A stretch of DNA of 14,272 nt from an uncultured Collinsella sp. (GTDB lineage: Bacteria; Actinomycetota; Coriobacteriia; Coriobacteriales; Coriobacteriaceae), in contig CAUASQ010000032.1 in assembly GCA_958431945.1 (NCBI GenBank), positions 1 to 14,272 on the forward strand, in the 5' to 3' direction. The translations under genes and the position numbers were made by a program. Of this stretch, positions 1 through 5,489 are shown piece by piece (within the stretch, counting starts at the first letter, position 1; each line of letters begins with the position of its first letter). The notes beneath the pieces were generated by a model that was given only the letters and a program-made list of their open reading frames with translations, was not told the DNA's origin and searched no databases.

Positions 1-146
1 CATACGGCGGCAAGGGCATCGGCGAGATCGCAACGATCCCCACGGCGCCCGCCGTACAGAACGCCTATCGCGCATTTGACGGCAAGCTGCGTCCCGATCT
101 GCCCATGGTGGATACGCCATACAGCCGCGTCCGCAACCGCGGGTAG
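1..146 (+). CDS. Xanthine dehydrogenase-type molybdopterin-binding subunit, C-terminal end (partial)
   Basis: This is the last 47 codons of a gene that begins upstream of the window; the frame starts at base 3 and the stop is TAG at 144-146. The visible peptide contains GKGIGEIATIPTAPAVQNAY followed by a short tail with LPMVDTPYSR. The KG(I/V)GE...TIPTAPA pattern is the C-terminal signature of the molybdopterin-binding subunit of xanthine dehydrogenase/aldehyde oxidase family hydroxylases; the conserved Glu of GE is the catalytic base in this family. These enzymes oxidise purines or other N-heterocycles in the cytoplasm, using Mo cofactor, FeS clusters and FAD supplied by partner domains. The short tail resembles that of selenium-dependent xanthine dehydrogenases, and dpaL and ygeY further right fit that reading. 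Substrate cannot be decided from so short a piece. The family assignment is solid; the selenium link is inference. Confidence 0.8.
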   Translation, partial: YGGKGIGEIATIPTAPAVQNAYRAFDGKLRPDLPMVDTPYSRVRNRG

Positions 147-215
147 GGTAGGGTGCGGACAGTCATTACTGATGGGCCGTCCGCGCTCAACATCAACTGC
201 ATATGCTGCGCCTCT

Positions 216-251
216 GGCCCCAGCTCCATCGTGAGTCGGGGCCTTTTGTTT
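216..251 (+). terminator. Rho-independent terminator after the hydroxylase gene
   Basis: GGCCCC (216-221) pairs with GGGGCC (238-243), with a further CTC/GAG pairing inside the loop, and the stem is followed directly by TTTTGTTT (244-251). It lies about 70 bases after the stop codon and points the right way to end the hydroxylase transcript. A weaker GCGGAC/GTCCGC pairing precedes it. Confidence 0.75.
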
Positions 252-268
252 GGAGCGCCTCCGCATGC

Positions 269-591
269 GGAAGCTGCGTCCCAGATTTCGGCTCCAGAAT
301 GGGACGTACTTTCCAGACGGGGCTTCAAACGGAAACTGTATCCTGGATTCGACGCTCAGAATGGGATTCGTTTTCCGCTGGCCGGCCGTTTGGAAAGTGC
401 ATCCCAGTTTGAGCGTTTATTCCGGGATGCGGTTTCCGCTGAAGGACTCAACCGGAAAGCACGACCCGTTCCGAGACCTGATTCCGGGACACGCTTTCCG
501 CTAGGCCCGCCATCCGGAAAGTGCATCCCGTTTTGAGCGTCCAGGCTAGGACGCGCTTTCCGTTGGCGTGGTCGTTGGGAAAACGCGGCCC
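269..591. repeat. Tandem array of a 62-bp palindromic unit, five full copies plus a half copy
   Basis: Each unit has a 14-nt left arm close to GGAAAGTGCATCCC, an 18-nt variable loop, a 14-nt right arm close to GGGATGCGCTTTCC and a spacer of about 16 nt. Left arms start at 269, 331, 392, 454, 516 and 578, so the period is 62, 61, 62, 62 and 62 bases. Right arms sit at 301-314, 363-376, 424-437, 486-499 and 548-561; the last copy has only its left arm. The two arms of a unit are near-perfect reverse complements, so each unit can form a hairpin. TTTCC of one unit can also pair with GGAAA of the next, giving an alternative fold. Loops and spacers vary while arms are kept, as in intergenic palindromic repeat families such as REP/BIME. 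The array ends 42 bases from the stop of the convergent minus-strand gene at 634. Confidence 0.85.
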
Positions 592-633
592 AAATAGGGG
601 GGGGCGATCCGGCGATGCGTGGCCTAGCAGCTC

Positions 634-1632
634 CTACAGGTCCACCTCGTTGAGCCATGTCGGCAGCGCGGTCTGCCGGATGCCTGCCGTCTGCAGCTTT
701 TTGGCGAGCACTCCTGCCGAGCGGACCTCGTTCATGGTAAAGCGCAGCAGAGGGTGACCGTAGAGCGATAGGTGCGCCTCGCGCTGTCGTTCGGCAACGA
801 GCGCCTCGGCGGTGGTGCGTCCGGCCAGCATGGTCTGGTCGGTATATTTGATGAGCCCGTCGAGCTCGCCCAGCGTGAGTTCCCGCGCCTGGCGCTCCCA
901 GGCAAAGTCCGTTCGTATGGGCTTGGCCGAATCGAAGGGGTCCGTCAGCTCGTATTGAAGCCAGTCGGGCGCAAAGCCCGTCTCGATCATGATGGCTCGG
1001 GCGACCGATTCCCCGCCGCTCTCGGCGCGGGCGTCGGCATATCGAAGCGTTGTGAGGGCGGTGCGAATCGCGCGACCATTGCGGGCAGTCGCTCGTTGCT
1101 CAACGGCCTCCATCAGCTGTTCCGACGCAAGGCCGAGCTTTGAGATCGCCGAATCGGCAATGGACATGCCGTCGGCAAAACCAGTTTGCAGCAGGCAATC
1201 TGTGGCCGTTTGGATGGGCGGCGTTACCGATATGCCGGCTCTGCGTATTGCTCCGGCTGGCTCAATCTGGTGTCGCTGAATATGTGCGCCCGGACGAGCC
1301 GACGGCTTTGTCGAGCTGCAAACATGCACGACGTTCAGGTGTCGCCACGAGACCTCGAGCCCCAGCAGGCAAGCTGCCGAAAACGAGCAGAACGTCCAAT
1401 CGGGATGGATGATCGCAAGGGCGCGGAGGATTTCGCAATGGCGTTGCGCTCGGTTGAGTTCATCCCAGCGCGTTTTTCGCGCAAACAACCCCGGCATGGG
1501 CGAGACAACCGTGCCGCTGGTGCGCCGAAGGAGCGCTTTTCGGATCGCCGTGCTCGGGGGAATCAGGCAGCGCCCCTCTTGTTCGGCTTGAGTGAGCAGT
1601 TGGTCGATGAGCTGGTCATTGCAATGGGTCAT
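634..1632 (-). CDS. AbiEi-like winged-helix protein with a PD-(D/E)XK/Vsr-like nuclease domain
   Basis: A 332-residue protein. The start ATG is well supported: on the minus strand AAAAGGAGG lies 9 bases before it. Residues about 5-60 resemble the N-terminal winged-helix region of AbiEi-type antitoxins (helices followed by SPMPGLFAR). Residues about 197-310 look like a Vsr/DUF559-type restriction-endonuclease fold: ARAESGGESVAR (E204, E208), RTDFAW (D242), GELDGLIKY (E256, D258, K262), then a basic helix, ERQREAHLSLYG, and LLRFT. Actinobacterial proteins with this layout are usually annotated as AbiEi-family or hypothetical proteins. DNA binding plus nuclease activity is inferred from motifs only. 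No AbiEii-type nucleotidyltransferase toxin lies beside it, so it would be a solitary gene. It is flanked on both sides by the same 62-bp palindromic repeats, which suggests a self-contained cassette. Family-level confidence is moderate; the biological role is unknown. Confidence 0.7.
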   Translation of the reverse strand: MTHCNDQLIDQLLTQAEQEGRCLIPPSTAIRKALLRRTSGTVVSPMPGLFARKTRWDELNRAQRHCEILRALAIIHPDWTFCSFSAACLLGLEVSWRHLNVVHVCSSTKPSARPGAHIQRHQIEPAGAIRRAGISVTPPIQTATDCLLQTGFADGMSIADSAISKLGLASEQLMEAVEQRATARNGRAIRTALTTLRYADARAESGGESVARAIMIETGFAPDWLQYELTDPFDSAKPIRTDFAWERQARELTLGELDGLIKYTDQTMLAGRTTAEALVAERQREAHLSLYGHPLLRFTMNEVRSAGVLAKKLQTAGIRQTALPTWLNEVDL

Positions 1633-1686
1633 GAGCTACCGCCTCCTTTTGGGTAGCAAAAACGTATCAGCTGGAACTTGCCGCTC

Positions 1687-1708
1687 AGCTGACCAAAAGC
1701 TGACCAAA
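1687..1708 (-). promoter_or_regulatory. 11-bp tandem direct repeat upstream of the AbiEi-like gene
   Basis: AGCTGACCAAA occurs twice back to back (1687-1697 and 1698-1708), one helical turn apart, 55-76 bases upstream of the minus-strand start at 1632. CAGCTG also occurs at 1668-1673 and 1686-1691. A small hairpin, GCAGGT/ACCTGC, follows at 1719-1735. The position fits an operator in the promoter of the nuclease-like gene, but no clear -35/-10 pair is visible. The rest of 1633-1929 is AT-richer and shows no gene. Confidence 0.35.
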
Positions 1709-1929
1709 ATCTAACCATGCAGGTAGATGACCTGCTTTTGACGACATATTTCTTGTTTGAATCGGTGGGCGGTAATCGGCGACCTTGAACGGTAGCGAGT
1801 TATGAAGAATGGGTAAGTTTCGGGACGTGTACTTTTTTGAAAAAGAGCATTCTATCTGCTGTTTTGTGTCTCTAGATCGCATGTTTGAAGGTCTGTGATA
1901 AGGGCGACGGATTGTCGTCTTGTATCTGC

Positions 1930-2037
1930 GGAAACAGTGATCCGGAATTGACGTTCGGAATGGGACGCGCTTTCCGGATCGCCCTTCAAGCGGAAACTAC
2001 GGCCCAGTTTTTGGCTCCAGAACGGGATACATTTTCC
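1930..2037. repeat. Second copy of the 62-bp palindromic repeat, two hairpin units
   Basis: Left arms at 1930-1943 (GGAAACAGTGATCC) and 1992-2005 (GGAAACTACGGCCC) are exactly 62 bases apart. Right arms are at 1962-1975 (GGGACGCGCTTTCC) and 2024-2037 (GGGATACATTTTCC). Loop length is again 18. This is the same element as at 269-591, here on the other side of the AbiEi-like gene and about 50 bases before the promoter region of the next gene. Confidence 0.8.
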
Positions 2038-2083
2038 GGAACGGTCCACGTGCGGCGGTGTATCGCCCCTTTTCGTGCGCCGC

Positions 2084-2113
2084 TTGTCGAATTACGTTAT
2101 AGCTAGCTATATT
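2084..2113 (+). promoter_or_regulatory. Possible promoter of the first ATPase gene
   Basis: TTGTCG (2084-2089) and TATATT (2108-2113) are separated by 18 bases and lie about 50 bases before the start codon at 2163. The -10 lies inside the left arm of the perfect inverted repeat, so binding of a protein to the repeat would compete with RNA polymerase. A second TATAAT is at 2123-2128 in the right arm but has no convincing -35. Confidence 0.35.
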
Positions 2114-2147
2114 ATAGGAAGGTATAATATAGCTAGCTATAACGTAA
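2092..2147. promoter_or_regulatory. Perfect 25-bp inverted repeat, likely operator of the first ATPase gene
   Basis: The arms are 2092-2116 and 2123-2147, exact reverse complements with a 6-nt GGAAGG centre. Each arm contains TATAGCTAGCTATA, itself a 14-bp palindrome (the first copy at 2098-2111). The element is AT-rich in a GC-rich region and ends 15 bases before the ATG; the ribosome binding site GGGAAGGA (2148-2155) follows at once. Two palindromes within one larger palindrome suggest two dimer sites. If transcribed it would also form a very stable hairpin directly before the ribosome binding site. It has no T-tract, so it is not a normal terminator. Confidence 0.75.
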
Positions 2148-2162
2148 GGGAAGGATGGCCCT

Positions 2163-3554
2163 ATGTTTATCGGAAGAACAGCGGAAATGTCCGAGCTCAA
2201 TCGACTGTATGGCACGGACTCCTTTGAGATGCCTGTGATTTACGGCCGCCGTCGCGTGGGTAAAACGCGCCTTATCACAGAGTTCATCCAAGGCAAGAAG
2301 GCTATTTACTTTCAAGCTCGTCGTACCAATGCGGAGGCAAACCTGCACGGCTTTAGCCAGGCGATACTTGCAGGCTCGGTTGGTGCTGCAGGCGTGTCGT
2401 TTCGTAGTTTTGACGAAGCGTTCGATGCATTGGCCACCATGGCTCGCACGGAACGTTTGGTTGTCGTGATTGACGAGTATCCCTATCTCGCCCAATCGAA
2501 TCCCGAGATCAGCTCGTTGCTGCAAGACAAGATCGATCACCTGTACAAAGAGACCAAGCTCATGCTTATCCTGTGCGGGTCGTCGCTTTCGTTTATGGAA
2601 GAGCAGGTGTTGGGCTACGAGAGTCCACTATACGGTAGGCGTACGGCCCAGTTTAAGATCATGCCGCTCGATTTTACGACGACCCTCGGCCTGTGGCATG
2701 GCATGGGTCGCGAAGACGCTGCGGTTTGCTATGGCATGACGGGTGGCATTCCTGCATATATCGAGAAAGTCGATCCTGCCGCACCGCTCAAGGACAACAT
2801 CAAACGTCTTTTTCTTACTCCTACGGGCTATCTCTTTGAGGAGCCGAGTAACCTGCTATTGCAGGAGTGCCGCAATCCCGAGCAATATGATGCGATCGTG
2901 CAAGCAATTGCTCAGGGGCGCTCGAAGATCTCGGAGATTGCGAGCTCTACGGGAATCCCTGCGAGCAACGTAAAGAGCTATGTGGATAAGCTGGCGTCGC
3001 TTGGGATTGTCGAGCGCGAGCTGCCCCTAAACGAGACGAGCAATAAGCGAGCCGTGTATCTGCTGAGCGACCAGATGTTTAGGTTCTGGTACAAGTTTGT
3101 TCCGCAGAACATTGGGCTGATTCAAAACGATATGGCCGAGATGGCGTATGAGCGCATTGAGCCACACGTATCGGATTACATGGGTACGGTCTTTGAGCTT
3201 ATATGCAGACAATACGTGTATGAACTCGCGCGGGCGGGCCAGCTCGATGTGGTTCCGGCGAGCGTTGGGCGCTGGTGGGGGACGGATAATCGCACGCATA
3301 CGCAGGAAGAAATCGACTTGATTGTTGACGATGGCGAGGGCACTGCGCTGTTTGCGGAGTGCAAATGGCGCAATGAACCGGTAGGCGAGGATGTTCTGGA
3401 AAAGCTCGTGTACCGAAGCGAGCTCTTTAGGCGGCAGCATAAAAGCTACGTGATCTTCTCGAAGCGTGGCTTTACGCAAGGATGTCAGGAAGCTGCGGCG
3501 AGCAGGGGAGATGCCAAGCTGATTTCGTTTGCCGAGATGTGCGAGCGGAGATAA
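2163..3554 (+). CDS. ATP-binding protein: archaeal-type ATPase with DUF234-like, PD-(D/E)XK-like C-terminus
   Basis: A 463-residue protein; GGGAAGGA ends 7 bases before the ATG. Residues 1-240 form a P-loop ATPase of the 'archaeal ATPase' (PF01637-like) type: FIGRTAEMSEL at the N-terminus, Walker A GRRRVGKT (28-35), Walker B LVVVIDEYPYL (99-109, D104 E105), and CGSSLSF (138-144) as sensor. A winged-helix segment spans about 245-290 (KISEIASSTGIPASNVKSYV). FRFWYKFV (306-313) marks the DUF234-type C-terminal domain. The end carries a nuclease-like motif, EEIDLIVDD then ALFAECKW (D385, E399, K401), the D...ExK pattern of PD-(D/E)XK enzymes. Such proteins are widespread in gut bacteria and archaea and their job is unclear; mobile-element or defence roles are speculative. 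The winged helix plus the palindrome just upstream suggests autoregulation. Family call is firm, function unknown. Confidence 0.85.
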   Translation: MFIGRTAEMSELNRLYGTDSFEMPVIYGRRRVGKTRLITEFIQGKKAIYFQARRTNAEANLHGFSQAILAGSVGAAGVSFRSFDEAFDALATMARTERLVVVIDEYPYLAQSNPEISSLLQDKIDHLYKETKLMLILCGSSLSFMEEQVLGYESPLYGRRTAQFKIMPLDFTTTLGLWHGMGREDAAVCYGMTGGIPAYIEKVDPAAPLKDNIKRLFLTPTGYLFEEPSNLLLQECRNPEQYDAIVQAIAQGRSKISEIASSTGIPASNVKSYVDKLASLGIVERELPLNETSNKRAVYLLSDQMFRFWYKFVPQNIGLIQNDMAEMAYERIEPHVSDYMGTVFELICRQYVYELARAGQLDVVPASVGRWWGTDNRTHTQEEIDLIVDDGEGTALFAECKWRNEPVGEDVLEKLVYRSELFRRQHKSYVIFSKRGFTQGCQEAAASRGDAKLISFAEMCERR

Positions 3555-3574
3555 CCAAGCGCGCTCTGATGTGA

Positions 3575-3594
3575 TGCTCGGAATGGGATGCGCT
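3575..3594 (+). repeat. Degenerate remnant of the 62-bp palindromic repeat
   Basis: GCTCGGAATGGGATGCGCT resembles the loop end plus right arm of the repeat (compare GCTCAGAATGGGATTCG at 354-370). No left arm is recognisable, and the TTTCC end is lost. It sits 20 bases after the first ATPase gene. Confidence 0.45.
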
Positions 3595-3605
3595 AAGGAT
3601 GCCAA

Positions 3606-3720
3606 GCGTAAAACCTTCAATGAAAATGGCGTAAAAACTACATCTGTCATGGCGTAAAAACTACATTGAAAGTAGCGTAAAATCAGCATTGAGAATGGCG
3701 TAATTTCGCATATCGCATGA
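3606..3720 (+). repeat. Five direct repeats of exactly 23 bp upstream of the second ATPase gene
   Basis: GCGTAA begins each copy at 3606, 3629, 3652, 3675 and 3698, with no spacer, so the period is 23 bases throughout. The first four copies share GCGTAAAA; copies 2 and 3 share GCGTAAAAACTACAT; the second half tends towards CATTGAAAATG. The last copy is the most diverged. The array occupies nearly all the space between the two ATPase genes and stops 20 bases before the second start codon. This is the pattern of an iterated protein-binding site (operator or iteron-like). There are no unique spacers, so it is not a CRISPR. Confidence 0.85.
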
Positions 3721-3739
3721 TAGAGAGGGACGGCCGTCT

Positions 3740-5035
3740 ATGGATGCACCAAAGAGATTGACCCAAAAGGGATATAGGCCCCGGCTCATAGAGGAGCGCC
3801 TCGACACCCTTATGCGGGCGTTTGGCTGTGTGGAGATCAACGGCCCCAAATGGTGCGGCAAGACCTGGACGGCGCTCTCTCGCTCGGCGAGCGTCTCCAG
3901 GCTCGATGAGCCTGCGCAGCGTGCGGCGGCAGAGGTCGACCCAAGCCTGGCGCTCATCGGCGATGCGCCACACCTGGTCGATGAATGGCAGGAGGTGCCC
4001 GAGGTTTGGGATGCCGCCCGGCGTTTCGTGGACGCGAGCGGCAACGAACGGGGGACACTTTTGCTCACGGGCTCGACCGCGCTCAAAAGCGAGGAGCGCA
4101 GCCATGTTCGTCATTCCGGCACGGGTAGGATCGCCCGTCTGTCAATGCGCCCCATGGCCCTGTGTGAGTCGGGCGACGGCGAGCCGCTCGTGTCACTGGC
4201 AAGCCTCTTTAAGGGCGAGGATTTTGCCCCTCAGCGTCGCGAGAGCACGGTGGATGACGTCGCCCGCTGGTGCTGCAGGGGCGGTTGGCCTGCAAATCTT
4301 GGGCTTTCGGAAGATCTTGCGCGAGAGACGGCAAGCCAGTACGTGCACTCGGTGCTCGACGTCAACGTGCTGGACGAGGGCATGTCGCCCGAGCTTGCAC
4401 ACGGCCTTTTGCGAGCTCTTGCCATGAACGAGAGCCAGGCTGTCACGTACAAGACGCTCGTAAAGGACGCCTCGTACGGTGAGGCGGGCCCCGACGAGAG
4501 GACCATCGCTGCGTACTTGGACCTCTTCAACAGGCTCAAGCTGACCGAGGACCTGTGCGGATGGGAGCCGCCCATGCGCTCGAAGGCCCGCGTTCGCGTG
4601 CGCCCCAAGCGCTACTTCTGTGACCCGTCACTTGCGGCGGCGTTGCTGGGGGCTACCCCTGAGCGGCTGCTTGGCGATATGCAAACGCTGGGGATGCTCT
4701 TTGAGAATCTCGTCCTGCGCGACGTGCGCGTGTTCCTTTCCACCTACGGCGGTGTCGACAACAGTGTCCATTATTTCCGAGATGAGAAGGGCCTTGAGGT
4801 CGATCTGATCGTTGAGCACGACGGGCGCTGGGGAGCCATCGAGGTCAAGCTGAGTGATGCGAAAGCAGACGATGGAGCGAGAAATCTCAAGGCGCTGGAG
4901 AGGAAAGTGCTCTCCAATCCTGCCGCCCAGAATGCCGCGCCGGCGTTTTTGGCGGTCGTGGTTGGAAAGGGGAGCATTGCCTACACACGCGACGACGGCG
5001 TGGCGGTGATTCCCATGGCGGCACTTGGGGCGTAG
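3740..5035 (+). CDS. ATP-binding protein: AAA_14 ATPase with DUF4143, PD-(D/E)XK-like C-terminus
   Basis: A 431-residue protein. The ribosome binding site is probably GAGAGGGA (3723-3730), 9 bases before the ATG. The N-terminus (about 15-135) is an AAA_14 P-loop domain: Walker A GPKWCGKT (35-42), PHLVDEWQEVP (77-87, D81 E82) as Walker B, and LLTGSTA (108-114). RGGWP (180-184) is typical of the family. About 200-430 correspond to DUF4143, with FENLVLRDV (321-329) and a D...ExK nuclease signature, GLEVDLIVE (D355) then GAIEVKLSD (E368, K370). Members are often called 'ATP-binding protein' or 'ATPase' and their role is not established. This gene and the previous one are from different ATPase families yet share the same architecture, ATPase plus nuclease-like end, and each has its own repeat element upstream. 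The 185-bp gap makes separate promoters more likely than one operon. Confidence 0.88.
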   Translation: MDAPKRLTQKGYRPRLIEERLDTLMRAFGCVEINGPKWCGKTWTALSRSASVSRLDEPAQRAAAEVDPSLALIGDAPHLVDEWQEVPEVWDAARRFVDASGNERGTLLLTGSTALKSEERSHVRHSGTGRIARLSMRPMALCESGDGEPLVSLASLFKGEDFAPQRRESTVDDVARWCCRGGWPANLGLSEDLARETASQYVHSVLDVNVLDEGMSPELAHGLLRALAMNESQAVTYKTLVKDASYGEAGPDERTIAAYLDLFNRLKLTEDLCGWEPPMRSKARVRVRPKRYFCDPSLAAALLGATPERLLGDMQTLGMLFENLVLRDVRVFLSTYGGVDNSVHYFRDEKGLEVDLIVEHDGRWGAIEVKLSDAKADDGARNLKALERKVLSNPAAQNAAPAFLAVVVGKGSIAYTRDDGVAVIPMAALGA

Positions 5036-5077
5036 TGGTTTTGCGGGCGTGCCGTGCTTCCTTTACCGAAAATCCAT

Positions 5078-5106
5078 TTGGTAAACCAGATGCTCGCGGA
5101 TAGAAT
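5078..5106 (+). promoter_or_regulatory. Sigma-70-like promoter of the candidate small RNA
   Basis: TTGGTA (5078-5083, 4 of 6 matches to TTGACA) and TAGAAT (5101-5106, 5 of 6 matches to TATAAT) are separated by exactly 17 bases. No protein start follows within 380 bases on this strand. A transcript would begin about 5113, at the foot of a strong hairpin. Confidence 0.5.
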
Positions 5107-5163
5107 AAAGTTGACGGCAGCCCAAGGGTGATAGCTGGGCAGCGCCGTTGCTTGGTCAAGAGG

Positions 5164-5262
5164 TCAGTGCCTTAATGGCAGCGACTTGTTATGCTTCGAA
5201 TGCTGCTTGAGTGCCTCGGAAAGTTCGATAAGCGCCGTGAAGAGCGAGACCAAAGCAACCAA
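5164..5262 (-). CDS. Candidate small hydrophobic peptide (doubtful)
   Basis: Read from a TTG at 5262, this minus-strand frame gives 32 residues: a hydrophobic N-terminal half (LVALVSLFTALIELSEAL) followed by a His/Lys-rich tail (KQHSKHNKSLPLRH). The frame is open back to 5307 without any ATG or GTG and without a ribosome binding site. The hydrophobic-then-basic shape is that of small membrane toxins of type I systems, and it lies antisense to the candidate small RNA. Just upstream on the same strand another frame (5471 to 5268, TTG start, ending AHQSS) overlaps it out of frame. The two could be pieces of one frameshifted gene, or chance. Confidence 0.2.
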   Translation of the reverse strand: MVALVSLFTALIELSEALKQHSKHNKSLPLRH

Positions 5263-5282
5263 GAGTTCTACGAGCTCTGATG

Positions 5283-5326
5283 GGCCCGGGATGACCGCTG
5301 ATTCAAGTCACCGGGCCTAAACTTTT
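5283..5326 (+). terminator. Rho-independent terminator
   Basis: GGCCCGG (5283-5289) and TGAC (5292-5295) pair with GTCA (5307-5310) and CCGGGCC (5311-5317), leaving a 2-nt bulge and an 11-nt loop. TAAACTTTTT (5318-5326) follows. It is 248 bases beyond the second ATPase stop, far for that gene, but correctly placed to end a transcript from the promoter at 5078-5106. Confidence 0.7.
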
Positions 5327-5489
5327 TCACGCATTTGAATAGAGCGGGCGACTTTCTTGGGGCCGTCTGCATGGCGAGTGCCTGGCGTATGGCATTGCGC
5401 CCTGCTTTCATGTCCGCACGGGCGCCTATCCTTACGGCAATGTAGCCGCCTGTGTAGTAAGCGGCCAGCAACGGAGAAAGGCCCTAACC

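Larger units (their letters stand above)
5113..5326 (+). ncRNA. Candidate small RNA, about 214 nt
   Basis: The stretch lies between the promoter at 5078-5106 and the terminator at 5283-5326, in 454 bases without a convincing protein gene. The predicted 5' end starts with a hairpin: GACGGC (5113-5118) pairs with GCCGTT (5144-5149), then GCCCA (5120-5124) with TGGGC (5136-5140). The interior has a 29-codon frame (5191-5280) without a ribosome binding site, so coding is unlikely. On the opposite strand a hydrophobic peptide frame (5164-5262) lies wholly inside it, which would fit an antisense or type I toxin-antitoxin arrangement. No known RNA family is recognised. The remaining parts of the gap, 5036-5077 and 5327-5489, show nothing clear apart from a weak TTTACC/GGTAAA pairing at 5062-5085 and the ribosome binding site of the next gene. 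Confidence 0.35.

Noticed and set aside
269..591. CRISPR array
   Set aside because: The conserved parts are paired arms within each unit and the variable parts are similar to one another; no cas genes are present and repeat/spacer sizes do not fit.
153..658. Several open frames of 69-127 codons on both strands across the palindromic array
   Set aside because: They read through tandem repeats whose arms are conserved as DNA, with loops that vary without regard to frame.
3027..3689. Minus-strand open frame of 220 codons
   Set aside because: Antisense to the first ATPase gene and reading through the 23-bp repeats; no ribosome binding site or family signature.
3606..3720. CRISPR or replication origin
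   Set aside because: The 23-bp repeats are contiguous with no unique spacers, and there is no replication initiator gene; an operator array is the simpler reading.
5268..5471. Minus-strand frame of 67 codons with a TTG start
   Set aside because: No ribosome binding site and it ends in the terminator stem; mentioned only as a possible fragment of a decayed gene with the frame at 5164-5307.
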